From an uncultured Endozoicomonas sp. (GTDB taxonomy: Bacteria; Pseudomonadota; Gammaproteobacteria; Pseudomonadales; Endozoicomonadaceae), in contig NZ_CANMAO010000030.1 of NCBI RefSeq assembly GCF_947495845.1, forward strand, positions 1 to 45,697: 45,697 nucleotides of DNA. The letters run 5' to 3'. Position 1 is the first letter of the stretch. Every line of letters starts with the position of its first letter. Under the pieces are notes generated by a model. That model was not told the DNA's origin. It saw only the letters and a program-made list of their open reading frames with translations, and ran no database searches. This document shows positions 36,264 through 45,576 of the stretch, in pieces. Both the position numbers and the translations under genes were made by a program.

Positions 36264-37039
36264 ATGTAAAAAATCAGACCGAGTAGAAACCACTAGGAGC
36301 CTGTCGGACTTACCACTGACCTACTGCGACTGAAGCCACATGGATAAATACCGAATCACTCCTTCATAATCTCCGCCCTTGATAGGTAGAGCAGCTTATT
36401 GCCAAAAGCCATATGGGCTCAGATAATCCACGGCGTTTCATCATATGTCAGCATCAGCTATCGGTTCGACTGCTGACCTGTATTACCTCTGCCTACGGTT
36501 ATTGATTCCCAAAAAATGCTTATTGAACCTACTACGCTGGCCAAGGCGGTCTTTACAATAACGCTGATTGTGAACCCAAAGATGCTGATCGAAGTGAATG
36601 GCAAGTGCATCTCAGTACCGGAACCAGAAAACATTGCCTATGTCGTTGAAAAAGAATGGATCCATGACACCCAGTGGAAAAACCACAGACATTATCGACT
36701 GGTAATCGCACGATAAGTAAAATAGTGCTGCCTGCTGACAACGTATAATCTGGCTATACGGCATAAAGGCCGCATAAAGGAACAGCCCTATGCGGACTCA
36801 GCAGATACCCATCGCCTGTCAAATGGCCAACTACTTATTTGGGCGCACTGGCTGTTGAATCAAGAATTCTGATATCAACTAATACCAATTGATCAACTTC
36901 TCTGCGCCAATCATTGCGATCAGCGCACCACCCCCCTAAAATACCCGCCCTTATCCACCCGAATTTTCAAACTGAGTCTCGTGAGTTCCCGAACAGACTC
37001 AGTCAATAACAAGCTCTGGCCACAGGCGGATTCATACCA
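36264..37039. other. gene-free interval with repeat debris
   Basis: About 776 bp between the fimbrial locus and purM. It includes ATACCCATCGCCTGTCAAAT near 36808 (like the end of family B), TGGCCAACTACTTA near 36825 (like the end of family A copy 1), and TAATACCAATTGATCAAC at about 36880 (like the end of family C). A 66-codon frame at 36516-36716 is the only open stretch and is listed separately with low confidence. A promoter for purM is expected but not placed. Confidence 0.55.
36516..36716 (+). CDS. doubtful 66-residue hypothetical protein
   Basis: A short frame with ATG at 36516 and TAA at the end. MLIEPTTLAKAVFTITLIVN and DTQWKNHRHYRLVIAR resemble nothing I can name. No ribosome site is seen. 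It could be a fragment of a mobile-element gene or a chance frame in repeat debris. Confidence 0.15.
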   Translation: MLIEPTTLAKAVFTITLIVNPKMLIEVNGKCISVPEPENIAYVVEKEWIHDTQWKNHRHYRLVIAR

Positions 37040-38086
37040 ATGAACAAATCGGACTCCAGAACTTCCCTGAGCTACAAGGACGCTGGCGTAGATATCGACG
37101 CTGGAAATGCTCTGGTTGACAGAATAAAACAAGTGGCAAAAGCCACCGCACGCCCGGAAGTCATGGGAGGCCTTGGCGGTTTTGGCGCCCTTTGCGAACT
37201 GCCAGCAGGTTACAAACAGCCCGTTCTTGTCTCTGGCACCGATGGCGTTGGCACCAAGCTGAAGCTGGCCATGGATCTCAACATGCATGACGACATCGGC
37301 ATCGATCTGGTGGCCATGTGCGTGAATGATCTGGTGGTGTGCGGCGCAGAGCCTCTCTTCTTTCTGGATTACTACGCCACCGGCAAACTCAATGTGGATG
37401 TGGCGGAACGGGTGGTTGCCGGCATCGGCAAAGGTTGCGAGCTTTCCGGCTGCTCCCTGATTGGTGGCGAAACCGCCGAAATGCCCGGCATGTATCAGGG
37501 CGATGATTATGACTTGGCAGGTTTCTGTGTTGGCGTGGTGGAAAAGTCTGAGATTATCGATGGCAGCAAGGTGGCAGCAGGCGATGTGTTGATTGGTCTG
37601 AAGTCCAGCGGCCCTCATTCCAATGGTTATTCGTTGATTCGAAAAGTGCTGGAAGTTTCTGACACTGATCTGAGCACACCTCTGGAAGGCAAACCCATTG
37701 CTGAACACCTGATGGCGCCGACGCGCATCTATGTGAAATCGTTACTCCAACTGCAAAAAGAGTTGCCGGTTCACGCCATGGCACATAATACCGGTGGCGG
37801 TTTGCCAGAGAACCTGCCGCGAGTGATTCCCGAAGGCTGTCAGGCGGTGATTGACACCAACAGCTGGGAAATCCCCGCGATCTTTCGATTCCTACAAGAA
37901 CAAGGCAACATTGACGCTTTTGAACTGTACCGTACCTTCAATTGCGGCATTGGCATGATTCTTTGCATCCCCGCAAGCCATCAAGAGCAGGCAATGCAGC
38001 GTCTGGTGGAACTGGGCGAAGCGCCAATGGTTATTGGTCATATTGAGACGGCTGAAGCGGAAGGTGAAACGGTAATTTTCCGTTAA
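37040..38086 (+). CDS. purM: phosphoribosylformylglycinamidine cyclo-ligase
   Basis: AIR synthetase of purine biosynthesis. [20 protein letters not shown] at the N terminus, [44 protein letters not shown] and [20 protein letters not shown] are the family blocks. The 348 residues are the usual length. The terminator-like hairpin after it separates it from purN, which follows in the same direction. Confidence 0.98.
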   Translation: MNKSDSRTSLSYKDAGVDIDAGNALVDRIKQVAKATARPEVMGGLGGFGALCELPAGYKQPVLVSGTDGVGTKLKLAMDLNMHDDIGIDLVAMCVNDLVVCGAEPLFFLDYYATGKLNVDVAERVVAGIGKGCELSGCSLIGGETAEMPGMYQGDDYDLAGFCVGVVEKSEIIDGSKVAAGDVLIGLKSSGPHSNGYSLIRKVLEVSDTDLSTPLEGKPIAEHLMAPTRIYVKSLLQLQKELPVHAMAHNTGGGLPENLPRVIPEGCQAVIDTNSWEIPAIFRFLQEQGNIDAFELYRTFNCGIGMILCIPASHQEQAMQRLVELGEAPMVIGHIETAEAEGETVIFR

Positions 38087-38124
38087 TCGGAACTTTCACC
38101 GGCGTTTCCTCATCAAAGTTGAAC

Positions 38125-38156
38125 CGGGCTCACATTCTTTCGTGAGTCCGTTTTTT
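38125..38156 (+). terminator. terminator or attenuator between purM and purN
   Basis: CGGGCTCAC, loop ATTCTTTC, GTGAGTCCG (one G-U pair) and six T. It is a full intrinsic terminator in the plus direction, 39 bp after purM and 33 bp before purN. Partial read-through or a promoter after it would be needed for purN. Confidence 0.85.
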
Positions 38157-38188
38157 AAGTTATTTCTAAACATCATCAGGAATCAGCA

Positions 38189-38851
38189 GTGAGCGAAAAA
38201 AAGCGAGTTGTCGTTTTACTCTCAGGCAACGGCAGTAACCTTCAGGCACTTCTGGATCAGGAACATAAATACAGTTATCAGGTTGTTGGCGTCATCAGCA
38301 ATATTCCTGATGCCTATGGCCTTGAGCGAGCACGACAGCATAAAGTGGCGGCTCTGGGGCTCGATCACAAAGCGTTCTCCTCTCGCACCGCGTTTGACCT
38401 GCGACTGATCGAAGAGGTGAACCGGTTTGATCCTGATCTGGTGGTACTGGCTGGCTACATGCGGATTCTAAGCCCGGAGTTTGTGGATCGTTTTGCCGGC
38501 AAGCTGATCAACATACACCCCTCTCTGCTCCCTGATTACAAAGGTCTTGGCACCTACAAGCGAGTGCTCGCAGATAAGAAACCATTACACGGTTGCACCG
38601 TTCATTTTGTCACGCCAGAACTGGACAGTGGTGCTCATATTATTCAGGCTTCACTGGAAGTGAAAGCAACCGATAATGAAGAGAGCTTGATGCAGCGGGT
38701 GCAGATGATGGAACACCAAATCTACCCCCTGGCAGCGCACCTGATCACCAGTGGCCGCCTGCAACTCAAGGAAGACAAAGTCTTACTGGATAATCACCCG
38801 ATAAATCCGCTAGGCTATCAACTCAAGGAAAATGCTTTGGAGCTGGCATGA
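38189..38851 (+). CDS. purN: phosphoribosylglycinamide formyltransferase
   Basis: GAR transformylase, N10-formyl-THF dependent. SGNGSNLQALLD at the N terminus, the catalytic Asn/His in LINIHPSLLPDYKG (N108, H110) and the catalytic Asp in LDSGAHI (D146) are all present. At 220 residues it is normal. The start is GTG with AGGA upstream. The stop overlaps the next ATG by 4 bp (ATGA), so the following gene is translationally coupled. Confidence 0.98.
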   Translation: MSEKKRVVVLLSGNGSNLQALLDQEHKYSYQVVGVISNIPDAYGLERARQHKVAALGLDHKAFSSRTAFDLRLIEEVNRFDPDLVVLAGYMRILSPEFVDRFAGKLINIHPSLLPDYKGLGTYKRVLADKKPLHGCTVHFVTPELDSGAHIIQASLEVKATDNEESLMQRVQMMEHQIYPLAAHLITSGRLQLKEDKVLLDNHPINPLGYQLKENALELA

Positions 38852-39687
38852 CTTTTCAGGCTGAGCCACAAACGAAACAGACATTGAATCCCACATCCAC
38901 AGGATTCAAAACCGCGTGTTTTATAGCGCTACTGACCATTGCAAACTCTGGCAGTGCGGCTCAACCATCGGCCGCCGGCCAACAGATGGCGGGTAAAAGC
39001 AAACATCACCCTATTCTGAAACCCTATACCGCTGAGTACACGGCTTCTGTAGAGGGGTTGCCTTTTTCCGGTACCGGCAGCCGCTCACTGGAAAAAAACG
39101 CCGATGGCACATGGACACTCTCATTCAGTGCGGATACCGCCTTTGTTGGTCTTAATGAAACCAGCCAGTTTTTGTCCGAGGGTAATCAGCTGATTGCCAA
39201 CCAGTACACTTACAAGCGCACTGGTCTGGGTAACAAACCCACAGAGTATGCCTCTTTCAACTGGCAGCAAAACAAGATTCACTGGCAACAGGGTGATAAA
39301 GAATGGGCCATCAACCTGAAACCGGAAACCCTCGATAAACTGAGCTATCAACTGCAATTACGCATGGATCTTGCCGCCAGCAACCCACAAAAACTCAGTT
39401 ATGAGGTTGCTGATGATGATGAAGTGTATCAGCGGCAGTTCATTATCGAAGGAGAAGAAGTCATAAAAACCGGTGTTGGTAAACTCAATACCATCAAGGT
39501 TAAAATAAAACGGGATGATAATGACCGCTCCACCTGGCTCTGGTTTGCCAAAGATTATGATTACTTTTTGGTAAAGCTGTTGCAGGAAGAAAAAGGCACG
39601 TCTTACACCATCGAAATCAAGAATGCTTCCATAGATGGCAAGCCCTTTAAAGACAGTCAGACTGCTCGTTTGACAGACAAACCCTAA
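38848..39687 (+). CDS. DUF3108 periplasmic protein
   Basis: A 279-residue secreted protein with a signal-like segment ([19 protein letters not shown] near residues 22-40). [43 protein letters not shown] and [20 protein letters not shown] match DUF3108, a lipoprotein/periplasm family linked to the same purM-purN cluster in Pseudomonas. Function unknown. It is coupled to purN by the 4-bp overlap. Confidence 0.9.
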   Translation: MTFQAEPQTKQTLNPTSTGFKTACFIALLTIANSGSAAQPSAAGQQMAGKSKHHPILKPYTAEYTASVEGLPFSGTGSRSLEKNADGTWTLSFSADTAFVGLNETSQFLSEGNQLIANQYTYKRTGLGNKPTEYASFNWQQNKIHWQQGDKEWAINLKPETLDKLSYQLQLRMDLAASNPQKLSYEVADDDEVYQRQFIIEGEEVIKTGVGKLNTIKVKIKRDDNDRSTWLWFAKDYDYFLVKLLQEEKGTSYTIEIKNASIDGKPFKDSQTARLTDKP

Positions 39688-39709
39688 GTTACTTTTTGAG
39701 GATTCTGCA

Positions 39710-40117
39710 GTGCGATTTCTTCACACGATGCTGCGCGTTGGCGACCTGGATAGGTCCATCAAATTTTACACTGAAGTGCTCGGCATGACACTGCTGAGAA
39801 AGCACGACAACGAAGAGTACAAATATACCCTGGCTTTCGTTGGTTACGGCGATGAGTCCGAACAGGCTGTGATTGAACTGACCTATAACTGGGGTACGGA
39901 CTCCTACGACCTTGGCAGTGCATTTGGCCACATTGCCCTTGGTGCTGACGACATTTATGCCACCTGCGAAACCATTCGCGCCGCCGGCGGAAAAATATCC
40001 CGTGAACCCGGCCCGGTGCTTGGCGGAAGTACTGAAATTGCCTTTGTTGAAGACCCTGATGGCTACAAAATCGAACTGATTCAATCCAAAGCAGCTTCTG
40101 CCGGGCTTAAGGGATAA
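39710..40117 (+). CDS. gloA: lactoylglutathione lyase (glyoxalase I)
   Basis: A 135-residue Ni/Zn metalloenzyme that turns the hemithioacetal of methylglyoxal and glutathione into S-lactoylglutathione. The four metal ligands of the E. coli enzyme are kept at the same numbers: H5, E56, H74 and E122. [18 protein letters not shown] and the [14 protein letters not shown] end are family blocks. GTG start with GAGG 7 bp upstream. It lies 22 bp after the DUF3108 gene and may be on the same transcript. Confidence 0.98.
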   Translation: MRFLHTMLRVGDLDRSIKFYTEVLGMTLLRKHDNEEYKYTLAFVGYGDESEQAVIELTYNWGTDSYDLGSAFGHIALGADDIYATCETIRAAGGKISREPGPVLGGSTEIAFVEDPDGYKIELIQSKAASAGLKG

Positions 40118-40194
40118 TCACCATTACTTTATAAACGACAAAAGTGGTAAATTGGTTCGGTGGACTTACTGAACCAATGACATGGATGCCAATC

Positions 40195-41358
40195 ATGCCA
40201 CGTCTTCGCACTCTGGCGTTGCCGACTCTTCTTCCCCTGCTCCTTTCTGCCTGTTCAACGGATCAGGCCGTTAATTATTCCAAAAGCTATGCAAAAAACC
40301 ATGTAAAGAACTACGCAACCAATGCCGCCTTAAATGAACTGGGGCCTGCCGGGGATGCCATAGCTATTGGTATGAATCTGGAAAAAGACACCATTGGTTT
40401 TGAAGCACTGGTTCACCTGTTATTGAAAGAAGCCCGGGTAAACTGGGGGGATGAAAAAAAGTCCTCCAGCAAAGAGTATGTTAAATACACCAACCATTAT
40501 CGCACCCGTGTATTTGTGGATTTTGAAGCGGGCAGCGTTCACGTAGAAACGCTGGATCGCCAGGACCTTCGTAAAGCCATTGCCGCCATTCTGTTAACGC
40601 CCTACGCGCCAGATCAGGTTGACCTGTTCAGTGATAAAGACGTACCCGTCGGTGAAGAACCCATGCTCTACGGACAAGTGCTAGACCATGAAAGCCAGCC
40701 CATCCGCTGGCAATGGCGAGCACTTCGCTATGCGGATTATTTGATTGATCGACAGATGAGCAGCAGAAAATCAGCAAAAGGCCAAGTGTATGCTGTGGAC
40801 TTCAGCCTGGTAGAAGATCATTTATCCCAGCGGGAATACCAATACGCCAGCCTGGTGCGGAAATACTCTAAGGTATACGCTGTTGAAGAAAGCTTGATTT
40901 ACGCGGTCATTCGCACTGAGAGTAGCTTTAACCCCTATGCGGTCAGTTCATCCAATGCTTATGGGTTAATGCAGATTATTCCGAAAACCGCCGGCCGTGA
41001 CGTGTTCGATAAGGTGAAAAACCTACCAGGGCAACCTTCAAAGAGCTGGCTATTCCAGCCTCATAATAATATTGATACCGGCACCGCCTATTTGGCACTT
41101 CTGGATAACCACTATCTGAAGAACATTAGAAACCCCCTGTCTCGAAAATACACGACTATATCTGCATATAATGGCGGTGCAGGTAATGTGTTTGCCACCT
41201 TTGATAGAAATCGGGATAGAGCAGTACAAAAAATAAACAGACTGCAACCTAATCAGGTATACTGGGCTCTGACGAAAAAACACCCAAGAGATGAAAGCCG
41301 TCGTTATCTGGAAAAAGTATCCTCTGCTCAGAAAGACTTTTATAAGGGGAAAATTTAG
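40195..41358 (+). CDS. mltC: membrane-bound lytic murein transglycosylase (MltC-like lipoprotein)
   Basis: A 387-residue lipoprotein (lipobox LLSAC) with a DUF3393/MltC N-terminal domain (VNWGDEKKSSSKEYVKYTNH, RVFVDFEAGSVHVETLDR) and a C-terminal SLT domain with the catalytic Glu in VIRTESSFNPYAVSSSNAYG and later ISAYNGGAGNV. It cleaves the glycan strands of peptidoglycan. The ATG at 40195 starts just ahead of the signal peptide; in-frame ATGs at 40177 and 40186 and a GTG at 40144 would extend it. Confidence 0.93.
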   Translation: MPRLRTLALPTLLPLLLSACSTDQAVNYSKSYAKNHVKNYATNAALNELGPAGDAIAIGMNLEKDTIGFEALVHLLLKEARVNWGDEKKSSSKEYVKYTNHYRTRVFVDFEAGSVHVETLDRQDLRKAIAAILLTPYAPDQVDLFSDKDVPVGEEPMLYGQVLDHESQPIRWQWRALRYADYLIDRQMSSRKSAKGQVYAVDFSLVEDHLSQREYQYASLVRKYSKVYAVEESLIYAVIRTESSFNPYAVSSSNAYGLMQIIPKTAGRDVFDKVKNLPGQPSKSWLFQPHNNIDTGTAYLALLDNHYLKNIRNPLSRKYTTISAYNGGAGNVFATFDRNRDRAVQKINRLQPNQVYWALTKKHPRDESRRYLEKVSSAQKDFYKGKI

Positions 41359-41455
41359 AAGACACAGGGGGATCGTGTCGTTAATACCATCAAATCTAAT
41401 GAAACGGTGTATCGGCATGATGTACGTTTATTACCATTTACTCTGGAGCTTTTAG

Positions 41456-42496
41456 ATGTCAACACCTAATTTAAATGCGGATTTTAACCCTTCAACTACT
41501 CCTTATTCATGGGACGCCCTAAACAAAAGTTCGAAAAGCATTAATTCTGGATCATCTAACCCCTCATTTAAATCCAGGCAAGTCCATACTGAGAAAGCTT
41601 CCGATTTGAAGGTGATTTCTGAAAGCTGCAGTCAAACTGACGAATCAAAATTTTGTGAAAGAGAGGTAAAACCATTTATGGCTTGCACATCAACCCAGAC
41701 ATGGATCGAAGATGAACGTGCAAGCAAAGCAATGACTCCCACCACAGCAGCTGTTACCAAAAGCTCGAAGGTGAACGAAGGAAAGCCAAGTCAAACCAGT
41801 AGACTGTTATCCGACCATAGCTCGAATATAAATACTATTCGGGATAACACCTCAATCAATCTTGATAAGTTCGTACAAAAACTGGCAAACTCAGCAAAAA
41901 TAATTTTCAGCATCAATTCCGGCGTCGACCATGAAAAACTGGTTGCAAAACTAACATCTGGTCAAATGAATGATTTAATCAGACACCTTGCGAAACACTA
42001 TTCTATCGACCAAAATACATTCGAAGTAGCCAAGGTTACAACGGGTTCTGTAAACCCTGAGAGAATAAGATTTACCGATAAGAGTTTTCGAGAGAACATC
42101 TCAGACATCAACCCAGCCATAATCATCATCACTGCGCTTATTCTAGTGACCGTTCTTGTCTCTGCAGTTTTAGACGTAACTCAGGATGATCCGAGTAATT
42201 TGTTTTTTCAGCGATCAGGTGCCGTGGGCATTGTCTGGACCTTACTCTTCGGTTATTTCAGCGTCTTCAAAAATAAAGCTGCCCGTGAAGCCTACAAGGC
42301 TGTCATTGATGACATTGATACCAAGTTAATAAAAGGGGAAACTATCACGCTGACTTATGTCTTAAAGAATTTCCATGAGTTAGAGGAGCGCCACTTAGCA
42401 GCAAACAGGTCAACCAGCAGAAAGGAAATAATCGCCCTTGCTGCTGGAATTTTCTTCACCCTCGTGTGGGGCTATGGCGATAAAGCCATTAGCTAA
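41456..42496 (+). CDS. effector-like membrane protein, unknown family
   Basis: A 346-residue protein I cannot assign. Residues 1-135 are Ser/Thr/Asn/Lys-rich and probably disordered, including SCSQTDES and CTSTQTWIE. Residues 136-215 look helical and soluble. Three membrane helices follow (about 220-240, 254-272 and 325-341), with a cytoplasmic-like loop between the second and third. A GGAG site precedes the ATG. The Ser/Thr-rich start followed by two close helices fits secreted membrane-inserting effectors, but a plain bacterial membrane protein is equally possible. It lies between mltC and the symporter gene, with no obvious partner. Confidence 0.6.
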   Translation: MSTPNLNADFNPSTTPYSWDALNKSSKSINSGSSNPSFKSRQVHTEKASDLKVISESCSQTDESKFCEREVKPFMACTSTQTWIEDERASKAMTPTTAAVTKSSKVNEGKPSQTSRLLSDHSSNINTIRDNTSINLDKFVQKLANSAKIIFSINSGVDHEKLVAKLTSGQMNDLIRHLAKHYSIDQNTFEVAKVTTGSVNPERIRFTDKSFRENISDINPAIIIITALILVTVLVSAVLDVTQDDPSNLFFQRSGAVGIVWTLLFGYFSVFKNKAAREAYKAVIDDIDTKLIKGETITLTYVLKNFHELEERHLAANRSTSRKEIIALAAGIFFTLVWGYGDKAIS

Positions 42497-42545
42497 CCCC
42501 CGTTAGGCAGAGTAATTGATTACATCGTATAATCTGCTCACGCTA

Positions 42546-43922
42546 TCAATCAACCGCTGATAAAGGCTGCCCCTCACCCTTATCAAAATAATCCTTAGCC
42601 AGTTTGAAAACCACTGGGCTGAGAAGAATCAACGCAATCAAGTTAGGCAGTGCCATCATCGCATTCAGAGTATCTGCCACAAGCCAGACGAAATCCAGGC
42701 TCGTTACAGCACCCAATGGAATCGCCAGAATCCACAAAATACGATACGGCGTAATAGCTTTTATACCGAAGATGTATTCAACGCTGCGCTCACCGTACAG
42801 TGCCCAACCAAGAATGGTGGTGAAGGCAAATACGCTTAAGGCGATGGCTATCACATAGTTACCCACACCCGGTAGTGCCTGTGCGAATGCCGCTGATGTA
42901 AGCGCTGCGCCGGACTCCCCTGACATCCAAAGACCAGACGTAATAATTGCCAGGCCGGTGATAGAGCAAATGATAAGGGTATCGATAAAAGTACCCAACA
43001 TGGCAATCAGCCCCTGACGAACAGGATCTTTGGTCTGAGAAGCCGCATGAGCAATAGGCGCCGAACCAAGCCCTGCTTCGTTTGAAAACACACCACGGGC
43101 AACACCAAATCGAATCGCCATCCACACTGCAGCTCCGGCAAAACCACCTTCAGCGGCATGCTCAGTGAACGCATAGGTAAAGATCAGCTCAAAGGCTTCC
43201 GGTAATTTGTCGGCATTAATACCCAGAACCAGCAGGCCTGCAATCAGATAAGCAATGGCCATAAAAGGCACCAATGCACCAGCCACCGCACCAATACGAC
43301 GAACGCCGCCTAACAACACCGCACCCACTAACACCATCATCACGACGCCGGTAGCAATGGCAGGAATACCAAAGTTGCTATCCAACACATCCGCAACGGA
43401 GTTCGCCTGAACCGTATTGCCAATACCGAAAGCCGCAATAGACGCAAAGATGGCAAACAACATGCCCAACCACGCCCACTTTGGCCCAAGACCATTCTTA
43501 ATGTAATACATCGGGCCACCAACGTGATTGCCCGCTTCATCCACCTCACGGTATTTCACCGCCAGCACAGCCTCGGCAAACTTGGTTGCCATACCCACCA
43601 GCGCAGTGCACCACATCCAAAATAATGCACCAGGCCCACCAAGAAATACCGCAGTGGCAACACCGGCGATATTACCGGTACCCACGGTGGCAGACAGTGC
43701 AGTCATTAATGCCTGAAACGGAGAGATTTCGCCTTTGTCTTTTTCATCGGATCGGGATGTACGACCACTCCACATGAGTTTGAAGCCCGTACCCAGCTTG
43801 AGTATGGGCATCAGCTTCAAACCCAGCATTAAAAACAGGCCGGTACCCAAGATGAGAACCAGCATCACTGGCCCCCAGACGATGCCATTCACCTGGCTGA
43901 TAAAACTATTGATAGCTTCCAT
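42546..43922 (-). CDS. sodium:alanine/glycine symporter (AGCS family)
   Basis: A 458-residue inner-membrane protein with about ten or eleven helices. SPFQALMTALSATVGTGNIA is the AGCS signature, with GGPGALFWMW, GGPMYYIKNGLG, RGVFSNEAGLGSAPIAHAA and FGIKAITPYRILWILAIPLG following. It takes up alanine or glycine with sodium or protons; which cation is not clear. GGAAGC-type spacing upstream is weak. Nothing about the neighbours suggests a special role. Confidence 0.96.
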   Translation of the reverse strand: MEAINSFISQVNGIVWGPVMLVLILGTGLFLMLGLKLMPILKLGTGFKLMWSGRTSRSDEKDKGEISPFQALMTALSATVGTGNIAGVATAVFLGGPGALFWMWCTALVGMATKFAEAVLAVKYREVDEAGNHVGGPMYYIKNGLGPKWAWLGMLFAIFASIAAFGIGNTVQANSVADVLDSNFGIPAIATGVVMMVLVGAVLLGGVRRIGAVAGALVPFMAIAYLIAGLLVLGINADKLPEAFELIFTYAFTEHAAEGGFAGAAVWMAIRFGVARGVFSNEAGLGSAPIAHAASQTKDPVRQGLIAMLGTFIDTLIICSITGLAIITSGLWMSGESGAALTSAAFAQALPGVGNYVIAIALSVFAFTTILGWALYGERSVEYIFGIKAITPYRILWILAIPLGAVTSLDFVWLVADTLNAMMALPNLIALILLSPVVFKLAKDYFDKGEGQPLSAVD

Positions 43923-44184
43923 GATGTGGACTCTTCTTTGTTTTAATTTGTTGTATTTATTCTTCTGGTAGAAGTGGTACCACGCTACCGCAGCGTCAGG
44001 CGGGTTTCAACTTTAGTATTTATATCATCAGGGTTTACGCCAGGATTCAGGTAGCCGGGTATGTATAATGAAGACCCTGAGAAGAAAGAGAGGGCTTGTA
44101 GCCGGTTGGATGAAGTGGTTACAGGAGGCGCATATTTGTAAACTACGCCTCTGCAAACTCAGCTTCAAAGGAGATTTTGATGTT

Positions 44185-45399
44185 CTAACCGAGCTTTCGC
44201 CCTTTACCAGCCGCTATTCTCAATCGCAGGGCATTCAACTTAATAAACCCTTCCGCATCGCCCTGATGGTAAGCACCTTCATCATCTTCAAAGGTGGCGA
44301 TATTCTCGTCAAAGAGAGAGTCATCAGAACGCCTGCCAACAACTGTCACATTGCCTTTGTAGAGTTTTAGACGAACTTCGCCGTTTACCGGCGCCTGGCT
44401 TTCATCAATCATCTTTTGCAGCATTTCACGCTCCGGCGACCACCAGTAACCGTTGTAAATCAGCTTGGCGTAGCGTGGCATCAGTTCATCTTTCAGGTGA
44501 GCGACCTCTCTATCCAGAGTAATAGACTCAATCGCCCGGTGCCCTTTCAGCATAATGGTGCCGCCCGGCGTTTCGTAGCAACCACGAGACTTCATGCCGA
44601 CGTAACGATTTTCAACAATATCCAGACGACCAATGCCGTTATCGCCACCCACTTTGTTCAGGTAAGCAAGCACCTCTGCTGGTGACATTGCTTTACCATC
44701 AATCGCAACAATGTCGCCTTTCTCGTAAGTCAGATTCATATACGTGGCAATGTCCGGCGCATTTTCTGGAGAGACAGACCAACGCCACATGCCTTCTTCT
44801 GCTTCGGCCCACGGGTCTTCGAGGATGCCGCCTTCGTAGGAAATGTGCAGCAGGTTGGCATCCATAGAATAAGGTGATTTGCCTTTCTGACGTTCAACCT
44901 CAATACCGTGCTCATCACAGTAAGCCAGTAACTTTTCCCGGGAGTTCAAATCCCATTCACGCCAGGGGGCAATCACCTCAACACCGGGTTTCAGCGCATA
45001 AGCGCCCAGCTCGAAACGTACCTGATCGTTTCCTTTACCAGTAGCGCCATGGGAAATCGCATCGGCGCCGGTTTCATTGGCGATTTCAATTAGCCGTTTG
45101 GAAATCAAAGGTCGAGCGATGGAGGTACCCAGCAGGTATTCACCTTCATAAATGGTGTTGGCTCTGAACATGGGGAAGACATAGTCACGAACAAACTCTT
45201 CACGCAAATCATCGATATAAATCTCTTTAATACCCAACGCTTCCGCTTTTGCTCTGGCCGGCTCCACTTCTTCACCCTGACCGAGATCTGCGGTAAAGGT
45301 CACCACCTCACAACCGTAGGTATCTTCCAGCCACTTGGCGATTACCGAAGTGTCGAGGCCTCCAGAGTATGCCAGAACCACTTTTTTAATTTTTTTCAT
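44185..45399 (-). CDS. argG: argininosuccinate synthase
   Basis: Arginine biosynthesis enzyme joining citrulline and aspartate with ATP. The PP-loop [15 protein letters not shown] (about residues 10-24), [18 protein letters not shown] and [14 protein letters not shown] are family blocks. The ATG at 45399 gives the normal N terminus [14 protein letters not shown] and has GGAGTTAA 8 bp before it; the upstream extension to 45459 is not used. A possible ARG-box-like site lies 73 bp upstream. Confidence 0.98.
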   Translation of the reverse strand: MKKIKKVVLAYSGGLDTSVIAKWLEDTYGCEVVTFTADLGQGEEVEPARAKAEALGIKEIYIDDLREEFVRDYVFPMFRANTIYEGEYLLGTSIARPLISKRLIEIANETGADAISHGATGKGNDQVRFELGAYALKPGVEVIAPWREWDLNSREKLLAYCDEHGIEVERQKGKSPYSMDANLLHISYEGGILEDPWAEAEEGMWRWSVSPENAPDIATYMNLTYEKGDIVAIDGKAMSPAEVLAYLNKVGGDNGIGRLDIVENRYVGMKSRGCYETPGGTIMLKGHRAIESITLDREVAHLKDELMPRYAKLIYNGYWWSPEREMLQKMIDESQAPVNGEVRLKLYKGNVTVVGRRSDDSLFDENIATFEDDEGAYHQGDAEGFIKLNALRLRIAAGKGRKLG

Positions 45400-45471
45400 T
45401 GTTAACTCCGACTGCCGTTCTCCAGGATCATAGGGATGACCGCACAAAAACGGATACATATTCTGTTTTTA

Positions 45472-45485
45472 CGCATAATAATTCA
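45472..45485 (-). promoter_or_regulatory. possible ArgR (ARG box-like) site upstream of argG
   Basis: On the minus strand TGAATTATTATGCG, which matches the palindromic consensus TGAATnnnnATTCA at eight of ten fixed positions. It is 73 bp upstream of the argG start, a plausible operator distance. One site alone is weak evidence; ArgR usually uses paired boxes. Confidence 0.3.
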
Positions 45486-45576
45486 TTATCGCCTTTACGC
45501 CAAGGAGATTAGTGGTTTTTACCTATTTCGCTGAAAAACCCTACACCAAATAGGCCGGGACTCCAACGTTAAGTAT

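Noticed and set aside
36264-36720. Remnant of an insertion sequence transposase
   Set aside because: No DDE or other transposase motif could be read in any frame.
44068-44370. Plus-strand frame upstream of and across the argG end
   Set aside because: Half of it is antisense to argG and the rest has no ribosome site or recognisable motif.
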